Assembly (NCBI GenBank): GCA_015057525.1
Contig: SVEE01000001.1
Span: 248,001-312,000 of the forward strand
Origin: Lachnospiraceae bacterium
GTDB lineage: Bacteria > Bacillota > Clostridia > Lachnospirales > Lachnospiraceae
Direction: 5' to 3'
Length of the DNA stretch: 64,000 bases
Positions 1-8,418 of the stretch are shown here, one piece after another (positions within the stretch are counted from its first letter, which is position 1; the number at the start of each line of letters is the position of its first letter). Both the position numbers and the translations under genes were made by a program. Below the pieces are notes generated by a model. The model made no database searches. It was not told where the DNA came from and saw nothing but the letters and a program-made list of their open reading frames with translations.

Positions 1-87
1 TTGACAGCCGAAATAGAGGATGACGGAGATACCCTTATGATAAACATTAGTAAGGCAAATGCTGATTGTGAGTTTAGGAAAAAGTAG
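1..87 (+). CDS. C-terminal end of an unidentified protein (partial)
   Basis: An open frame enters from the left edge and stops at TAG, giving 28 visible residues that end in CEFRKK. Too little is present to name a family. Its terminator is almost the same sequence as the one behind the membrane protein gene at 581-1183, which hints that the two units may be related by duplication, but the visible protein ends are not clearly similar. Confidence 0.5.
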   Translation: MTAEIEDDGDTLMINISKANADCEFRKK

Positions 88-145
88 TAATTACTGAAGA
101 GACTGCTACAGCTGCGTGGATAACTAAATATATATCGAATATATA

Positions 146-189
146 AAAGGTGTAAAGTCTTGATATTTTAACAAAGACTTTACACCTTT
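146..189 (+). terminator. Intrinsic terminator after the left-edge gene
   Basis: A perfect 15-bp inverted repeat (146-160 with 175-189, core ggtgtaaag/ctttacacc) with a 14-nt loop is followed by a T-rich stretch. It lies between the left-edge gene and the convergent small gene at 239-388 and could serve both. Confidence 0.8.
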
Positions 190-238
190 ATCTTTTGTAC
201 GTATTCAATTACTTTTATCTTTGGTGAATGTTAATATT

Positions 239-388
239 TCATCTTTCGTTTGGTGCAGTTACTGAGACACCCTTGTTTTTGGCAAATTCAAGAAGCTCAT
301 TTAAATCGTTGTAAAGATTGTTTTTAAGTAACAATTGACATGCAAATGCAAAAACTGCCAGTTCGTTTTGATTCATATCATCATTCAT
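239..388 (-). CDS. Small hypothetical protein, 49 aa
   Basis: A 50-codon frame on the minus strand starts at ATG (388) and encodes a small, probably helical, acidic-to-neutral protein with the pattern LAVFAFACQLLL then LNELLEFAKNKGV. I do not recognise the family. Support for a real gene is contextual: AAGGGG sits 9 nt before the ATG, with GAAGGG directly in front of it, which would also fit a start at the fifth codon (ATG at 376). A consensus promoter (TTTACA, 17 bp, TATAAT) lies immediately upstream, and a strong terminator lies downstream. No signal peptide or membrane segment is obvious. Confidence 0.6.
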   Translation of the reverse strand: MNDDMNQNELAVFAFACQLLLKNNLYNDLNELLEFAKNKGVSVTAPNER

Positions 389-420
389 CCCTTCGTACCC
401 CTTTCATAAAGTATAAGTAA

Positions 421-449
421 ATTATAGGGGCTATTTTTATTTGTGTAAA
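421..449 (-). promoter_or_regulatory. Sigma-A promoter for the 49-aa gene
   Basis: On the minus strand TTTACA (444-449) and TATAAT (421-426) are separated by exactly 17 bp, about 30 nt upstream of the small gene's ATG. Confidence 0.7.
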
Positions 450-516
450 GCCTTTATTAAAGTATCAATGTACAAGTTATTTTGGATATAAATGGATTGA
501 AAAGATATTGCTTGGC

Positions 517-545
517 TTGATTGTTTAAAGAAAATAGCTTATTAT
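517..545 (+). promoter_or_regulatory. Sigma-A promoter for the 581 gene
   Basis: TTGATT (517-522) and TATTAT (540-545) are separated by 17 bp, ending 35 bp before the ATG at 581. It is divergent from the small-gene promoter at 421-449. Confidence 0.65.
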
Positions 546-580
546 AGAACAATAGTGTAATACAGAGGAGGTTCCCAAAT

Positions 581-1183
581 ATGGAAAACGAAAATATGGT
601 TCAAGAGCAGACTGGAGCAGAGGAGAAAGCTGTTAAGGGTAAAAAGAAAAATAGTATTTTACCAGTAATAGTAATAATAGCCCTTGTTGCAATAGCAGGA
701 ATATATTTATACAAGCAGCAGGCTGATGCACCGGTGATGTCTATTGATGGTGTGGAGTTCAAATTAAAAGATAAGGCTAGTGTGCTTACTGATGCAGGCT
801 TTGAGATAAGCGGCAAGGTGTCAAAGCTTCCAGCAAAGACTTGGGAGATGTTGTTTGAAGTTGAAAAAGACGGTGTTTTATATGCGTATGTGACATTATA
901 TAATACTAGTTCATCTGAAAAAGAGTTATCTGAGTGTAATATAGGTGAAGTAACTGTAATGAAACAGTCTTATATGGCTTATGATAAGTTCATGGTAAAT
1001 GGTGTGAATGTATTTGAAGTGTCTGCTGATGAAGCAAGAACTGAATTGGGTATAAAAGAAGATGACACTGTTGTAAGTACAGATTTAGGATATGCACATG
1101 TGAGGTTATCCGATTATGACACTACAGCAGATACGTACGGAGAAATATACATATATTGTGACTTTGGTAAGAAGTACGATTAA
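581..1183 (+). CDS. Membrane-anchored protein of unknown function
   Basis: A 200-residue protein with a short charged cytoplasmic N-terminus (lysine-rich KGKKKN near residues 19-24), one hydrophobic segment at about residues 25-44, and an extracytoplasmic domain of about 155 residues. The membrane segment has no lipobox cysteine and no clear cleavage site, so it is best read as a type II anchored protein. The external part is rich in beta-prone and acidic residues. I do not recognise the family. The start is set by GAGGAGG 9 nt before the ATG. The gene is a single unit between its own promoter and a terminator. Confidence 0.8.
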   Translation: MENENMVQEQTGAEEKAVKGKKKNSILPVIVIIALVAIAGIYLYKQQADAPVMSIDGVEFKLKDKASVLTDAGFEISGKVSKLPAKTWEMLFEVEKDGVLYAYVTLYNTSSSEKELSECNIGEVTVMKQSYMAYDKFMVNGVNVFEVSADEARTELGIKEDDTVVSTDLGYAHVRLSDYDTTADTYGEIYIYCDFGKKYD

Positions 1184-1190
1184 CATTTAT

Positions 1191-1236
1191 AAGGTGTAAA
1201 GTCCTGTTGATTTAACATGGCTTTACACCTTTTTTG
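1191..1236 (+). terminator. Intrinsic terminator after the 581 gene
   Basis: An 11-bp stem (1191-1201 with 1221-1231, aaggtgtaaag/ctttacacctt) is followed by a run of T. The stem core is the same as in the terminator at 146-189. Confidence 0.85.
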
Positions 1237-1292
1237 TGTTTATCTCATGGTAACATAATGAATATTGAATTTCAACATCTTTCCTTGAATTA

Positions 1293-1321
1293 TTTACACA
1301 TAGGATATATGATGGTTATAT
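1293..1321 (+). promoter_or_regulatory. Probable promoter for the ion channel gene
   Basis: TTTACA (1293-1298) and TTATAT (1316-1321) are separated by 17 bp, 26 bp before the ATG at 1348. Confidence 0.5.
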
Positions 1322-1347
1322 GGTAAATTTTTACGTGGGGGAGTAGT

Positions 1348-3408
1348 ATGAATTCAAAGGAAATAAAACAAAAGAACAAAACTATATGGAAAAAGATAAT
1401 ATACAAATTTGATGAATTCCTTTCTAAGGGTATGGGAGTTCAGTTTGTGATGCTTATTGTGGCTGCTTTAGTGATTATTGTGATAGCAGGTCTTTTGGTG
1501 GGGATATTTATAGATGGTATTTCGCTGAAAGGTGGAATTTGGGATAGCCTTATGCATCTGCTTGATCAGGGAACTATCACAGGTGATGAGACAAATAATA
1601 AGCTTTACTTAACATTTATGCTTGTGGTCACAGGATTTGGCCTCTTGCTCATGGGTACTATTGTGGGTATCTTAAACAATGCGATTTCTTCCAGACTTGC
1701 TATTTTGGACGAGGGTCTTACTCAGGTTATGGAGAAAGGGCATATTGTTATTATTGGATATGATGATAATTGTTCATGTATAGTAAGACAGCAGATGGAA
1801 TCCAACGAGAACTGGACAGGTAACAGAAGTATAGTGGTTGTTGACAATATTCCTTCTGTTGATATGAAAACAGATTTGCAAGCCAAGCTTAATCTGGGTA
1901 AAAAGCTTAGAACAAAACGTGGTGTTAAGAGGTCTAAGCTTATATATAGAACTGGTAATACTGTAAATGAAAAGACTCTTCAGATGGTTTCTTTAGAGTC
2001 TGCAAAGTCAATCATTATTAATAAGTCTGACGATTTTGAAGTAATTAGAATTTTGCTTGCTATTTCCAAGTATTTCAAGAGAAAAGATATTAATGTTCAT
2101 ATGACAGAAAAGATGCCTAACATTGTAACCTTGATGCACAATGAAGAAAATATTCAGGCGGCAAAAGTTGCAATAGGAATATTTGATGAAAGTGGAAATG
2201 AAATTCAATGTCCGGCAGCAAATAAAATTCAAATTATGTATATGGATAAAATATTGGCCCATATATTTGCGCAAATATGTAGACAGCCAGGTCTTTCTTG
2301 GGTTTTATCGGAGATATTTAGTTATAATAACTCAGAACTTTACATAGAAGATGGGTGTAATGGAACATCCTTGGTTGATATGGGGTTTGTAGGAAAATCT
2401 TTCCGACAGATTTCAAAGGAGCTTAAGACATCCATTGCGCTTGGTATTCAGAAAGCTGATGGTAGAATTCTTCTTAATCCGGATTACGATGAGACAATAT
2501 TTGAGCAGGGTGACAGATTAGTTCATCTTGCCTTAGATGACAATGAAATTAAGCTTAGGAATTCTGGAACATCAGAAGAAGCTTACGGTAAAGCAGTTGT
2601 GGCTGCACAACACGAAGAAGAACCATATCATATTATAATTCTCGGATGGAGTCATGCAATTAAGGATATTGTTATTGATATCAATGACTTTGCAATGCCA
2701 GGCTCTACCATTAAAATTGTATCAGACTATGAAGGCTGTGAAGAGGCTAATAGAGGCATTTTTGATAAGCTAGAAAATGTTTCCATAGAATATATTGATA
2801 AGTCGCCATATCATTGGGAATATGTTTCTAATTTCCTTGATATGGAGAGAGAATTATCAAGCAAAGAAAATAAAAAGATTACTAATATTCTTATTCTTTG
2901 TCAGGATGATGTTGAACGTGAAGAGGCGGATAGAAGAACAGCAGTGTTATTGCTTAATCTTAGAACGTATCTCAATAAATATGATATGGATAACACAATA
3001 AATGTTACTAGTGAAATCAATCAGGTAGAGGATCAGATGCTACTTCAGAGTGCTGAGATTAACGATTTCGTTGTTGGTGATGAGATTGCTAACCGTATTA
3101 TGGTTCAGGTAGCAAATAACACTGACCTTTATCAGGTATTCCGTGACTTATTGAATGATGATGGTTCGGAATTTTATCTTCGTGATATTATAGATTATGT
3201 TGATATCAATAATGACTTTACATTTGAATATGTTTCAGATGTTGCATTAGAAAAACATGAAATAGCACTTGGATGGATTCACTATGAAGAGAACAGTCAG
3301 GATGTAGAAGTAAGACTTAATCCTAAGTGTGAGCCTATATGTATGAGCTTTAAAGGTAATGATTATTTCACAGAAAATGACAAATTAATAGTTTTAGCAG
3401 AGGATTAA
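1348..3408 (+). CDS. CASTOR/POLLUX-type ion channel with RCK (TrkA-N) domains
   Basis: A 686-residue protein with two membrane helices (about 33-56 and 88-109) flanking a short loop with DQGTITGD, placed where CASTOR/POLLUX-type channels have their pore filter. A Rossmann-type nucleotide-binding fold begins at about residue 132 (HIVIIGYDDN) and a second one near residue 427 (HIIILGWSH), followed by a C-terminal TrkA-C-like region. This two-helix plus tandem RCK design is that of plant CASTOR/POLLUX (DMI1) channels and their bacterial relatives, which form cation channels gated by cytoplasmic ligands. The transported ion cannot be read from the sequence. A GGGGGAG ribosome site lies before the ATG. 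The gene appears monocistronic. Confidence 0.8.
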   Translation: MNSKEIKQKNKTIWKKIIYKFDEFLSKGMGVQFVMLIVAALVIIVIAGLLVGIFIDGISLKGGIWDSLMHLLDQGTITGDETNNKLYLTFMLVVTGFGLLLMGTIVGILNNAISSRLAILDEGLTQVMEKGHIVIIGYDDNCSCIVRQQMESNENWTGNRSIVVVDNIPSVDMKTDLQAKLNLGKKLRTKRGVKRSKLIYRTGNTVNEKTLQMVSLESAKSIIINKSDDFEVIRILLAISKYFKRKDINVHMTEKMPNIVTLMHNEENIQAAKVAIGIFDESGNEIQCPAANKIQIMYMDKILAHIFAQICRQPGLSWVLSEIFSYNNSELYIEDGCNGTSLVDMGFVGKSFRQISKELKTSIALGIQKADGRILLNPDYDETIFEQGDRLVHLALDDNEIKLRNSGTSEEAYGKAVVAAQHEEEPYHIIILGWSHAIKDIVIDINDFAMPGSTIKIVSDYEGCEEANRGIFDKLENVSIEYIDKSPYHWEYVSNFLDMERELSSKENKKITNILILCQDDVEREEADRRTAVLLLNLRTYLNKYDMDNTINVTSEINQVEDQMLLQSAEINDFVVGDEIANRIMVQVANNTDLYQVFRDLLNDDGSEFYLRDIIDYVDINNDFTFEYVSDVALEKHEIALGWIHYEENSQDVEVRLNPKCEPICMSFKGNDYFTENDKLIVLAED

Positions 3409-3409
3409 A

Positions 3410-3446
3410 AAATAAGGTGGTTTAATTAACCACCTTATTTTTCTTC
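3410..3446. terminator. Bidirectional terminator between channel and MATE genes
   Basis: A perfect 13-bp inverted repeat (3410-3422 with 3428-3440) with a 5-nt loop, flanked by A and T runs so that it works in both directions. It starts 2 bp after the channel stop codon and contains the stop codon of the convergent MATE gene. Confidence 0.9.
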
Positions 3447-4780
3447 CATATGCCACTTAGATAAAATCCTATGGCCATAATAGCACCGAGACATGTTGCT
3501 GCAGGGATAGAGTATCCAATACCCTTTAATCCCATGTCTAGTGAAAATCCAAGGAATAATGCAAGAGGTATTCTCACTAAAAATGCAGATGTAATGTCGT
3601 TGATCATGGTAATCCAGCCATTGCCTGTACCTGTGAAAACCGCATTGAAGCCTATGATAAATGGAAGGAAAACATATTCAAACGAGAATGCAAAGAGGTA
3701 CACCTTGCCTACATATATGAGATGTTTTTCGGCACCGAAAAGCATAAAAATTTCATCTGGGAAAATGTGAACAATAGTAAAAACTATAGCACACAAACAG
3801 CATGAAAGAATAAGTCCATATCTGGTTGCCTGTTTAACACGTTGGTATTTCTTCGCCCCCATATTCTGTGAAATCATTGCAGATACCGACGAAGTGATTG
3901 CTACGCTAGGAAGAATGGCGAAGCCATTGAATTTATTGACAATTCCGGCTGCTGCTCCGGCAGTAACTCCTCCTATATCGTTGATTAAAGATGTTAAAAT
4001 TAAAAATGAAAAGTTTGTAGCTACAAGCTGAATTGCACTTGGCATACCAACTCCAAGAAGCACCTTGAAACAGCTTTTGTCAAATTTAAAGGATGATATT
4101 TTGAAGTCAAAAACAAAGTTGTGTTTCTTTAGATATATTATACATAAAATCACGGAGAGAGCCTGTGCAATTATGGTTGCAAGAGCAGCTCCTGCGGCTC
4201 CCTTTTCATAATATCCAACGAACAAGAAATCTAAAGCAATATTGGTGACAGAGGCAATAGATATAAACTTAAGTGGAGTTTTACTGTCCCCTAAGCCTCT
4301 CATTATGGCACTTAGTGCGTTGTAGCCGTAGACAAATATAAGTCCCGAAAGACATATGATGAGATAGTCTTTTGCCTCTTTGTAGGACTCAATAGGTGTG
4401 TTCATTAAGTTGAGTATTGGAGTTGTAAAAAACAGCAAAATTGCTGTTATACTAACTGCTAAGGAGAAGAGGGTAATAAGTAGTGTGCTGATAGATTTGT
4501 TTATTTTATCCTCCTGTTTAGCACCAAGATATTGACCAATCATAACTGTTCCACCAGTGGAGAGTCCCATGGCAATATTGGTTACAATCACTATGACCTG
4601 ACTGCTTGTGCTTACGGCAGAAATACTGTTCTCTCCACAAAAGGTACCGAGAATTATCATATCGGCAACACTATATATGGATTGGATTAAATTGCTTACG
4701 AAAAACGGAATTGCAAAAATAATCAGCTGTGACCATACATTTCCAGTTGTTAAATCTTTCTTGAATTTATTGTCTGTCAT
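3422..4780 (-). CDS. MATE family efflux transporter
   Basis: A 452-residue integral membrane protein with about twelve hydrophobic segments in two similar halves. Family marks are the N-terminal LTTGNVWSQLIIFAIPFF stretch, AVSTSSQVI, GLSTGGTVMIGQYLGAK and, in the second half, SAMISQNMGAKK. MATE proteins export drugs or metabolites by Na+ or H+ antiport; the substrate here is unknown. The open frame extends 14 codons further to an ATG at 4822, but that codon overlaps the promoter. AAGGAG lies 7 nt before the ATG at 4780, so the shorter form is chosen. It is transcribed alone, convergent with the channel gene. Confidence 0.92.
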   Translation of the reverse strand: MTDNKFKKDLTTGNVWSQLIIFAIPFFVSNLIQSIYSVADMIILGTFCGENSISAVSTSSQVIVIVTNIAMGLSTGGTVMIGQYLGAKQEDKINKSISTLLITLFSLAVSITAILLFFTTPILNLMNTPIESYKEAKDYLIICLSGLIFVYGYNALSAIMRGLGDSKTPLKFISIASVTNIALDFLFVGYYEKGAAGAALATIIAQALSVILCIIYLKKHNFVFDFKISSFKFDKSCFKVLLGVGMPSAIQLVATNFSFLILTSLINDIGGVTAGAAAGIVNKFNGFAILPSVAITSSVSAMISQNMGAKKYQRVKQATRYGLILSCCLCAIVFTIVHIFPDEIFMLFGAEKHLIYVGKVYLFAFSFEYVFLPFIIGFNAVFTGTGNGWITMINDITSAFLVRIPLALFLGFSLDMGLKGIGYSIPAATCLGAIMAIGFYLSGIWKKNKVVN

Positions 4781-4813
4781 AGAATACTCCTTGATATAAT
4801 TACTAACGGTAAT

Positions 4814-4842
4814 ATTATACAATGCAAAAAGTTTTGTATCAA
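4814..4842 (-). promoter_or_regulatory. Sigma-A promoter for the MATE gene
   Basis: On the minus strand TTGATA (4837-4842), 17 bp, TATAAT (4814-4819). It lies 34 bp upstream of the ATG at 4780 and rules out the longer reading frame start. Confidence 0.8.
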
Positions 4843-4910
4843 TAAAAGCTTAAAAATATAGTGGTCTGTGATATAATAATAAATATTTCTATTAGAAAAG
4901 GATTATAAAT

Positions 4911-5252
4911 ATGAAAGTAATATCCAAAGCAGACATTGTTTTATTTTCAATTATCATTCTTATATGTCTTGGACTGTTGTTTATTTTTAAGATGAACTCC
5001 AAACCTGGATACAGTGTAAGAATTATGGTTGATGGAGAGTTGGTGGAGACTTTTGATATCAACCAGGATAAAGAATATAACTTAAAAACAGACTTAGGAG
5101 AAAATGTTATAGTCATTGATAAAGGTGAGGTATACGTTTCAGAGGCAGATTGCCCAGATAAAATATGTGTTAATCACGCTAAAATAAGTAACGTGGGAGA
5201 AACTATAATATGCCTTCCCCACAAGCTTGTGGTGGAGATTGATGAAGAATAA
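4911..5252 (+). CDS. NusG domain II-containing protein
   Basis: A 113-residue protein with an uncleaved membrane helix at about residues 9-27 and an external domain of about 80 residues. The domain carries the pattern CPDKICVNHAKISN then ICLPHKLVV, which is typical of the NusG-II (DUF) family exported by Clostridia. In other genomes these often sit beside Gx transporter or FMN-binding genes, but here the neighbours are a MATE exporter (divergent) and a leucine-rich-repeat protein. The three cysteines are conserved family positions. A ribosome site AAAAGGA precedes the ATG. The -10 region is TATAAT at 4872-4877, with a poor -35. The molecular function is not known. Confidence 0.85.
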   Translation: MKVISKADIVLFSIIILICLGLLFIFKMNSKPGYSVRIMVDGELVETFDINQDKEYNLKTDLGENVIVIDKGEVYVSEADCPDKICVNHAKISNVGETIICLPHKLVVEIDEE

Positions 5253-5271
5253 CTTGGATTGAGGTTTATGT

Positions 5272-6093
5272 ATGTATCTTGATGTAATTGATGATTTTAT
5301 AAACAAAAAAGAATATTTAGGAAGGACAGACATCACACAAATAATTATCCCTTCCAAGGTTCTAAGCATTGAAAATTGGGCATTTGCCCAGTGTACAAAC
5401 CTAAGAGAAATTGCAATTCCAATAACCTTAGATATCATGGGTAAGGATGTGTTTTTAGATTGTAATAGGCTGGAATATATATTCTTTTATGATGCTAAGC
5501 TAGAGGACGAGGAAAAATTTTTCGACAATGTAAAGGAGAAGGATAGATTCCTTGCTAGGATGACAAGTATAGCATTTTTGAAATTTGATGAGGTGGAGCT
5601 AAGAGATATAAAGAGCGTTGGAACAAGAGAGTGGATTGGTAAATGGGATAAAACTTGTCTTGAATATATTAATCAGCCTCATGGATTAAAATTCTCACCC
5701 TTCCTAGCAGGAGGAGAAGAGGATTACATAGACAAAGAAAACAACTATGAATATTATTGTCATATGAAAAGGCTTGAGAAGGTTGGTGTTATACTGACTA
5801 GATTATTGTCTGCCGATACATTTGCTCTGAACAAGGATATAGAAGACAAGTACATAAGCTTTCTAAAGGAACTTATGCCAGACGGAGAAACAGTGCAGGC
5901 TCTTGTTGAATCAGGTGATATGGCTAATGCATTTTACAAGCTATATGATAGATATGAAATTATTAATGGAGATAATATTGATATTGTTCTGACAGCTACA
6001 CCAGAGGAGTGTGTGGAATTAAAGGCGCTACTTCTTAGAAAAAAATCTGAGTATACAAAGGATGACAATGTGTGGGATGCTTTTTCCCTTTAA
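5272..6093 (+). CDS. Leucine-rich repeat (BspA-like) protein
   Basis: A 273-residue protein without a signal peptide. Residues 20-75 contain two to three BspA/TpLRR-type repeats (IIIPSKVLSIENWAFAQCTNLREIAIP, quoted here in part as IENWAFAQC and TNLREIAIP). The remaining 200 residues are helical and not recognised, with a C-terminal segment resembling an ankyrin-like helix bundle only loosely. It follows the NusG-II gene after 19 bp and is probably cotranscribed. GAGG lies shortly before the ATG; a second ATG 4 nt upstream is out of frame. A role in protein-protein contact is inferred from the repeats only. Confidence 0.75.
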   Translation: MYLDVIDDFINKKEYLGRTDITQIIIPSKVLSIENWAFAQCTNLREIAIPITLDIMGKDVFLDCNRLEYIFFYDAKLEDEEKFFDNVKEKDRFLARMTSIAFLKFDEVELRDIKSVGTREWIGKWDKTCLEYINQPHGLKFSPFLAGGEEDYIDKENNYEYYCHMKRLEKVGVILTRLLSADTFALNKDIEDKYISFLKELMPDGETVQALVESGDMANAFYKLYDRYEIINGDNIDIVLTATPEECVELKALLLRKKSEYTKDDNVWDAFSL

Positions 6094-6101
6094 AATCATA
6101 T

Positions 6102-6156
6102 AAAAAAGAATCAGAAGTAGTGTGCATATGTGTACTACTTCTGATTCTTTTTTGTT
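6102..6156. terminator. Bidirectional terminator, 20-bp stem
   Basis: A perfect 20-bp inverted repeat (6102-6121 with 6134-6153) around a 12-nt loop, with A and T runs at the ends. It terminates the LRR gene on the plus strand and the ABC permease on the minus strand. Confidence 0.92.
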
Positions 6157-8404
6157 ATTCTACGTTCTTAAGAGCATCTTCCAAAGGAATCTTCTTAACC
6201 TGCTTCATCTGAAGGAAGGCGATAATTCCATATGCAATAATTCCTGTGATTGCTATAAGAACAAGACTTTTAACATCTGTCTGGTATGTAAGCCATCCGG
6301 AATATATGAAGAACATAAATTCAACAAGTACAGCCATTATGGAGTCCACCAGCGGTATTGTAAGAATAAGAGAAGCAATTACAACAATAGCGGTGGTGAT
6401 TACATAAAGCTTATTGATTTCTTTCTGCGTGTAACCAAGTATTTTTATCATGGAAATACTTTGGGAATTCTTCTCTATAATAATCTTAGAGAGAAGATAT
6501 ATTACAAGCATAAATATCATTACTCCAACTGCGAAGAATAAGTCCATCATACTTCCCATAGAATCCATAAGCTGTCTTGTGGTCTTGGTTAAGTTGTCTT
6601 TGGTAATAACTGTAGCTACGGTTCTTTCCTCCAAATCTGTAAGCTCTTCGTTGGAAAAATATCCATTGAAATAACCTTCCTCAAAATCAAAATATTCACC
6701 CATTTCGTCCTGTGGCATAAATATTGCAATTCCTGTTGGATAGTCGTAAATTCCAGTCACTTTAAAATCATATTCTTTGTCAGAAAATTCTTCTTTGAGG
6801 GTGATTGTATCACCTACAGCCACGTCATATTTATCTGAATATGCGCTAGATACATAAATATCATTTTCTTTGAAAGATATATTGATATACTGGCTATCAT
6901 CCTCAATACCATATATGCTTACAGTTTCCACAAAATTTCTTATTTCAAGTGTCTTGAGAGAATAAGCGGTATAGGTCTCAGCATCTTCGTTTTCTGTTTC
7001 GAGAGGAGCTTTAAGAATATATTGATATTTGCATATCATGTTATCAATAATATCATCTCCGTAGTTTGTGAGTATGGCAGGAAATGCAGTGCCGAAAACC
7101 ATAATAATATTTGCAAGGAATATACCAATAATTATAGTAATGTAGTTTGGCATATTCTGGAAGATAATTCGAAGTCTAAAACGCTTCATTATCTTAATTT
7201 TAGTGTTAAGCTTAAAGGCTTTTTTCTTCTTTTTCTTGCCGATGTCACGACGGATAAATCTAAGTGGTGACAACTTGAATTTGTTAACAAGAATTAGGAA
7301 ATTAATCAGGAACATTATTATAAGAGGGATGACTGTAGTCTTTACAAATGCATCAGCATTAAATAAAAGTTCATAAGTAGTGAGACAGTAGCTGTTGTAA
7401 TACATGTCTGCAGCATAGTCCTCAATAACTGTGTATCCTAATATGTTTCCCATGATTGCCGCTGTAAATGTTACAAGCATTGGCATGGCGAGATAATGTC
7501 TTATGAGTTCACCTTTTGAATAGCCTGATGCTCTGAGGGTTCCTATAACTGTAGCTTCCTTAGCAATGGTGTTGCTGGTTGTTATTGCAAAAATGAATGC
7601 GATAATAGCGATTAACAAGTAGAGGAATACACTGAAAATAACAGAATCTCTACCCATGTCGTCTCCTGTAAAATGAATGGCTTGATTATTGTAAGCAGGG
7701 ATAAAGCCTTCAAGTGGAGCCAATTTGTAAAGTTCTTCAAGAAGGTCTTCACTCATTTTTTTTGCTTCGATATCGTCAGCAGGTGCAACATCATATTCCC
7801 AAGAATAGCAGTAGTGAATATGTGTATCACCGATATTTTCAAAGCCTTCCTGTGTAACAACACCTACACCGAATTTCATTGTATCGAACATTGTGTCTGT
7901 AGGGCTTTGGAAAAGGGCACTATAGTCAGTAAATGCAACTAAACCACATATTTTAAGTTCTTTTCCAGAAACAGAGATTGTGTCACCGATTTCCAGATTA
8001 TTTTTAATTGCATGAATTCTGTCTATGGCAATTTCATTTGCATCCGCAGGAAATTCGCCTGACATAAGACATACTCGGTTAATGTCAGTACGGTTTATGA
8101 AGATTCGAAGAGTAGTGTCTATAGTTGTGGTTTCCTCAAGATAGAAGTTTTCGTATACTGTGAGCCCTTCTTCCTCGATTTTCTCGATTAAAACATCATC
8201 AGCTTTAGCCGTTAATTCAAAGTTACCATCCTCTATGTTATATTTCTCAAAGCTTTCATCAAATGCTTTTTGCATACTGTGGCTGGCAACGAGAAATCCT
8301 GAAACAACGGATATCATTGCAGTGATAAAGATAAATAATATTATGTATTTTCCTAGTTCGCTTTTTATTTCTCGTGGAAATCGTTTGTTAAGTGGATTTT
8401 TCAT
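6155..8404 (-). CDS. ABC transporter permease, FtsX/MacB-type
   Basis: A 749-residue protein with an N-terminal helix (about 19-42), a large external domain, three helices at about 250-370, a fourth at about 415-440 beginning the second half, another external domain, and three C-terminal helices. This is the duplicated FtsX-like (DUF214) permease layout used by transporters that handle lipids, lipoproteins or peptides. The segment GTLRASGYSKGELIRHYL after the second helix group is the coupling region facing the ATPase. The ATG is preceded by AAGGAGGT. Only 14 bp separate it from the ATPase gene, so the two form one operon, probably under the upstream riboswitch. Confidence 0.9.
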   Translation of the reverse strand: MKNPLNKRFPREIKSELGKYIILFIFITAMISVVSGFLVASHSMQKAFDESFEKYNIEDGNFELTAKADDVLIEKIEEEGLTVYENFYLEETTTIDTTLRIFINRTDINRVCLMSGEFPADANEIAIDRIHAIKNNLEIGDTISVSGKELKICGLVAFTDYSALFQSPTDTMFDTMKFGVGVVTQEGFENIGDTHIHYCYSWEYDVAPADDIEAKKMSEDLLEELYKLAPLEGFIPAYNNQAIHFTGDDMGRDSVIFSVFLYLLIAIIAFIFAITTSNTIAKEATVIGTLRASGYSKGELIRHYLAMPMLVTFTAAIMGNILGYTVIEDYAADMYYNSYCLTTYELLFNADAFVKTTVIPLIIMFLINFLILVNKFKLSPLRFIRRDIGKKKKKKAFKLNTKIKIMKRFRLRIIFQNMPNYITIIIGIFLANIIMVFGTAFPAILTNYGDDIIDNMICKYQYILKAPLETENEDAETYTAYSLKTLEIRNFVETVSIYGIEDDSQYINISFKENDIYVSSAYSDKYDVAVGDTITLKEEFSDKEYDFKVTGIYDYPTGIAIFMPQDEMGEYFDFEEGYFNGYFSNEELTDLEERTVATVITKDNLTKTTRQLMDSMGSMMDLFFAVGVMIFMLVIYLLSKIIIEKNSQSISMIKILGYTQKEINKLYVITTAIVVIASLILTIPLVDSIMAVLVEFMFFIYSGWLTYQTDVKSLVLIAITGIIAYGIIAFLQMKQVKKIPLEDALKNVE

Positions 8405-8418
8405 GTTGGACTACCTCC

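Noticed and set aside
49-580. Second gene on the plus strand between the left-edge gene and 581
   Set aside because: No frame with a ribosome site was found; the region is explained by a terminator, the minus-strand small gene and two divergent promoters.
6122-6541. 139-codon plus-strand frame over the ABC permease 3' end
   Set aside because: It is a shadow of the permease frame and starts inside the loop of the terminator hairpin; the product is a Cys/Asn/Tyr-rich sequence typical of antisense frames.
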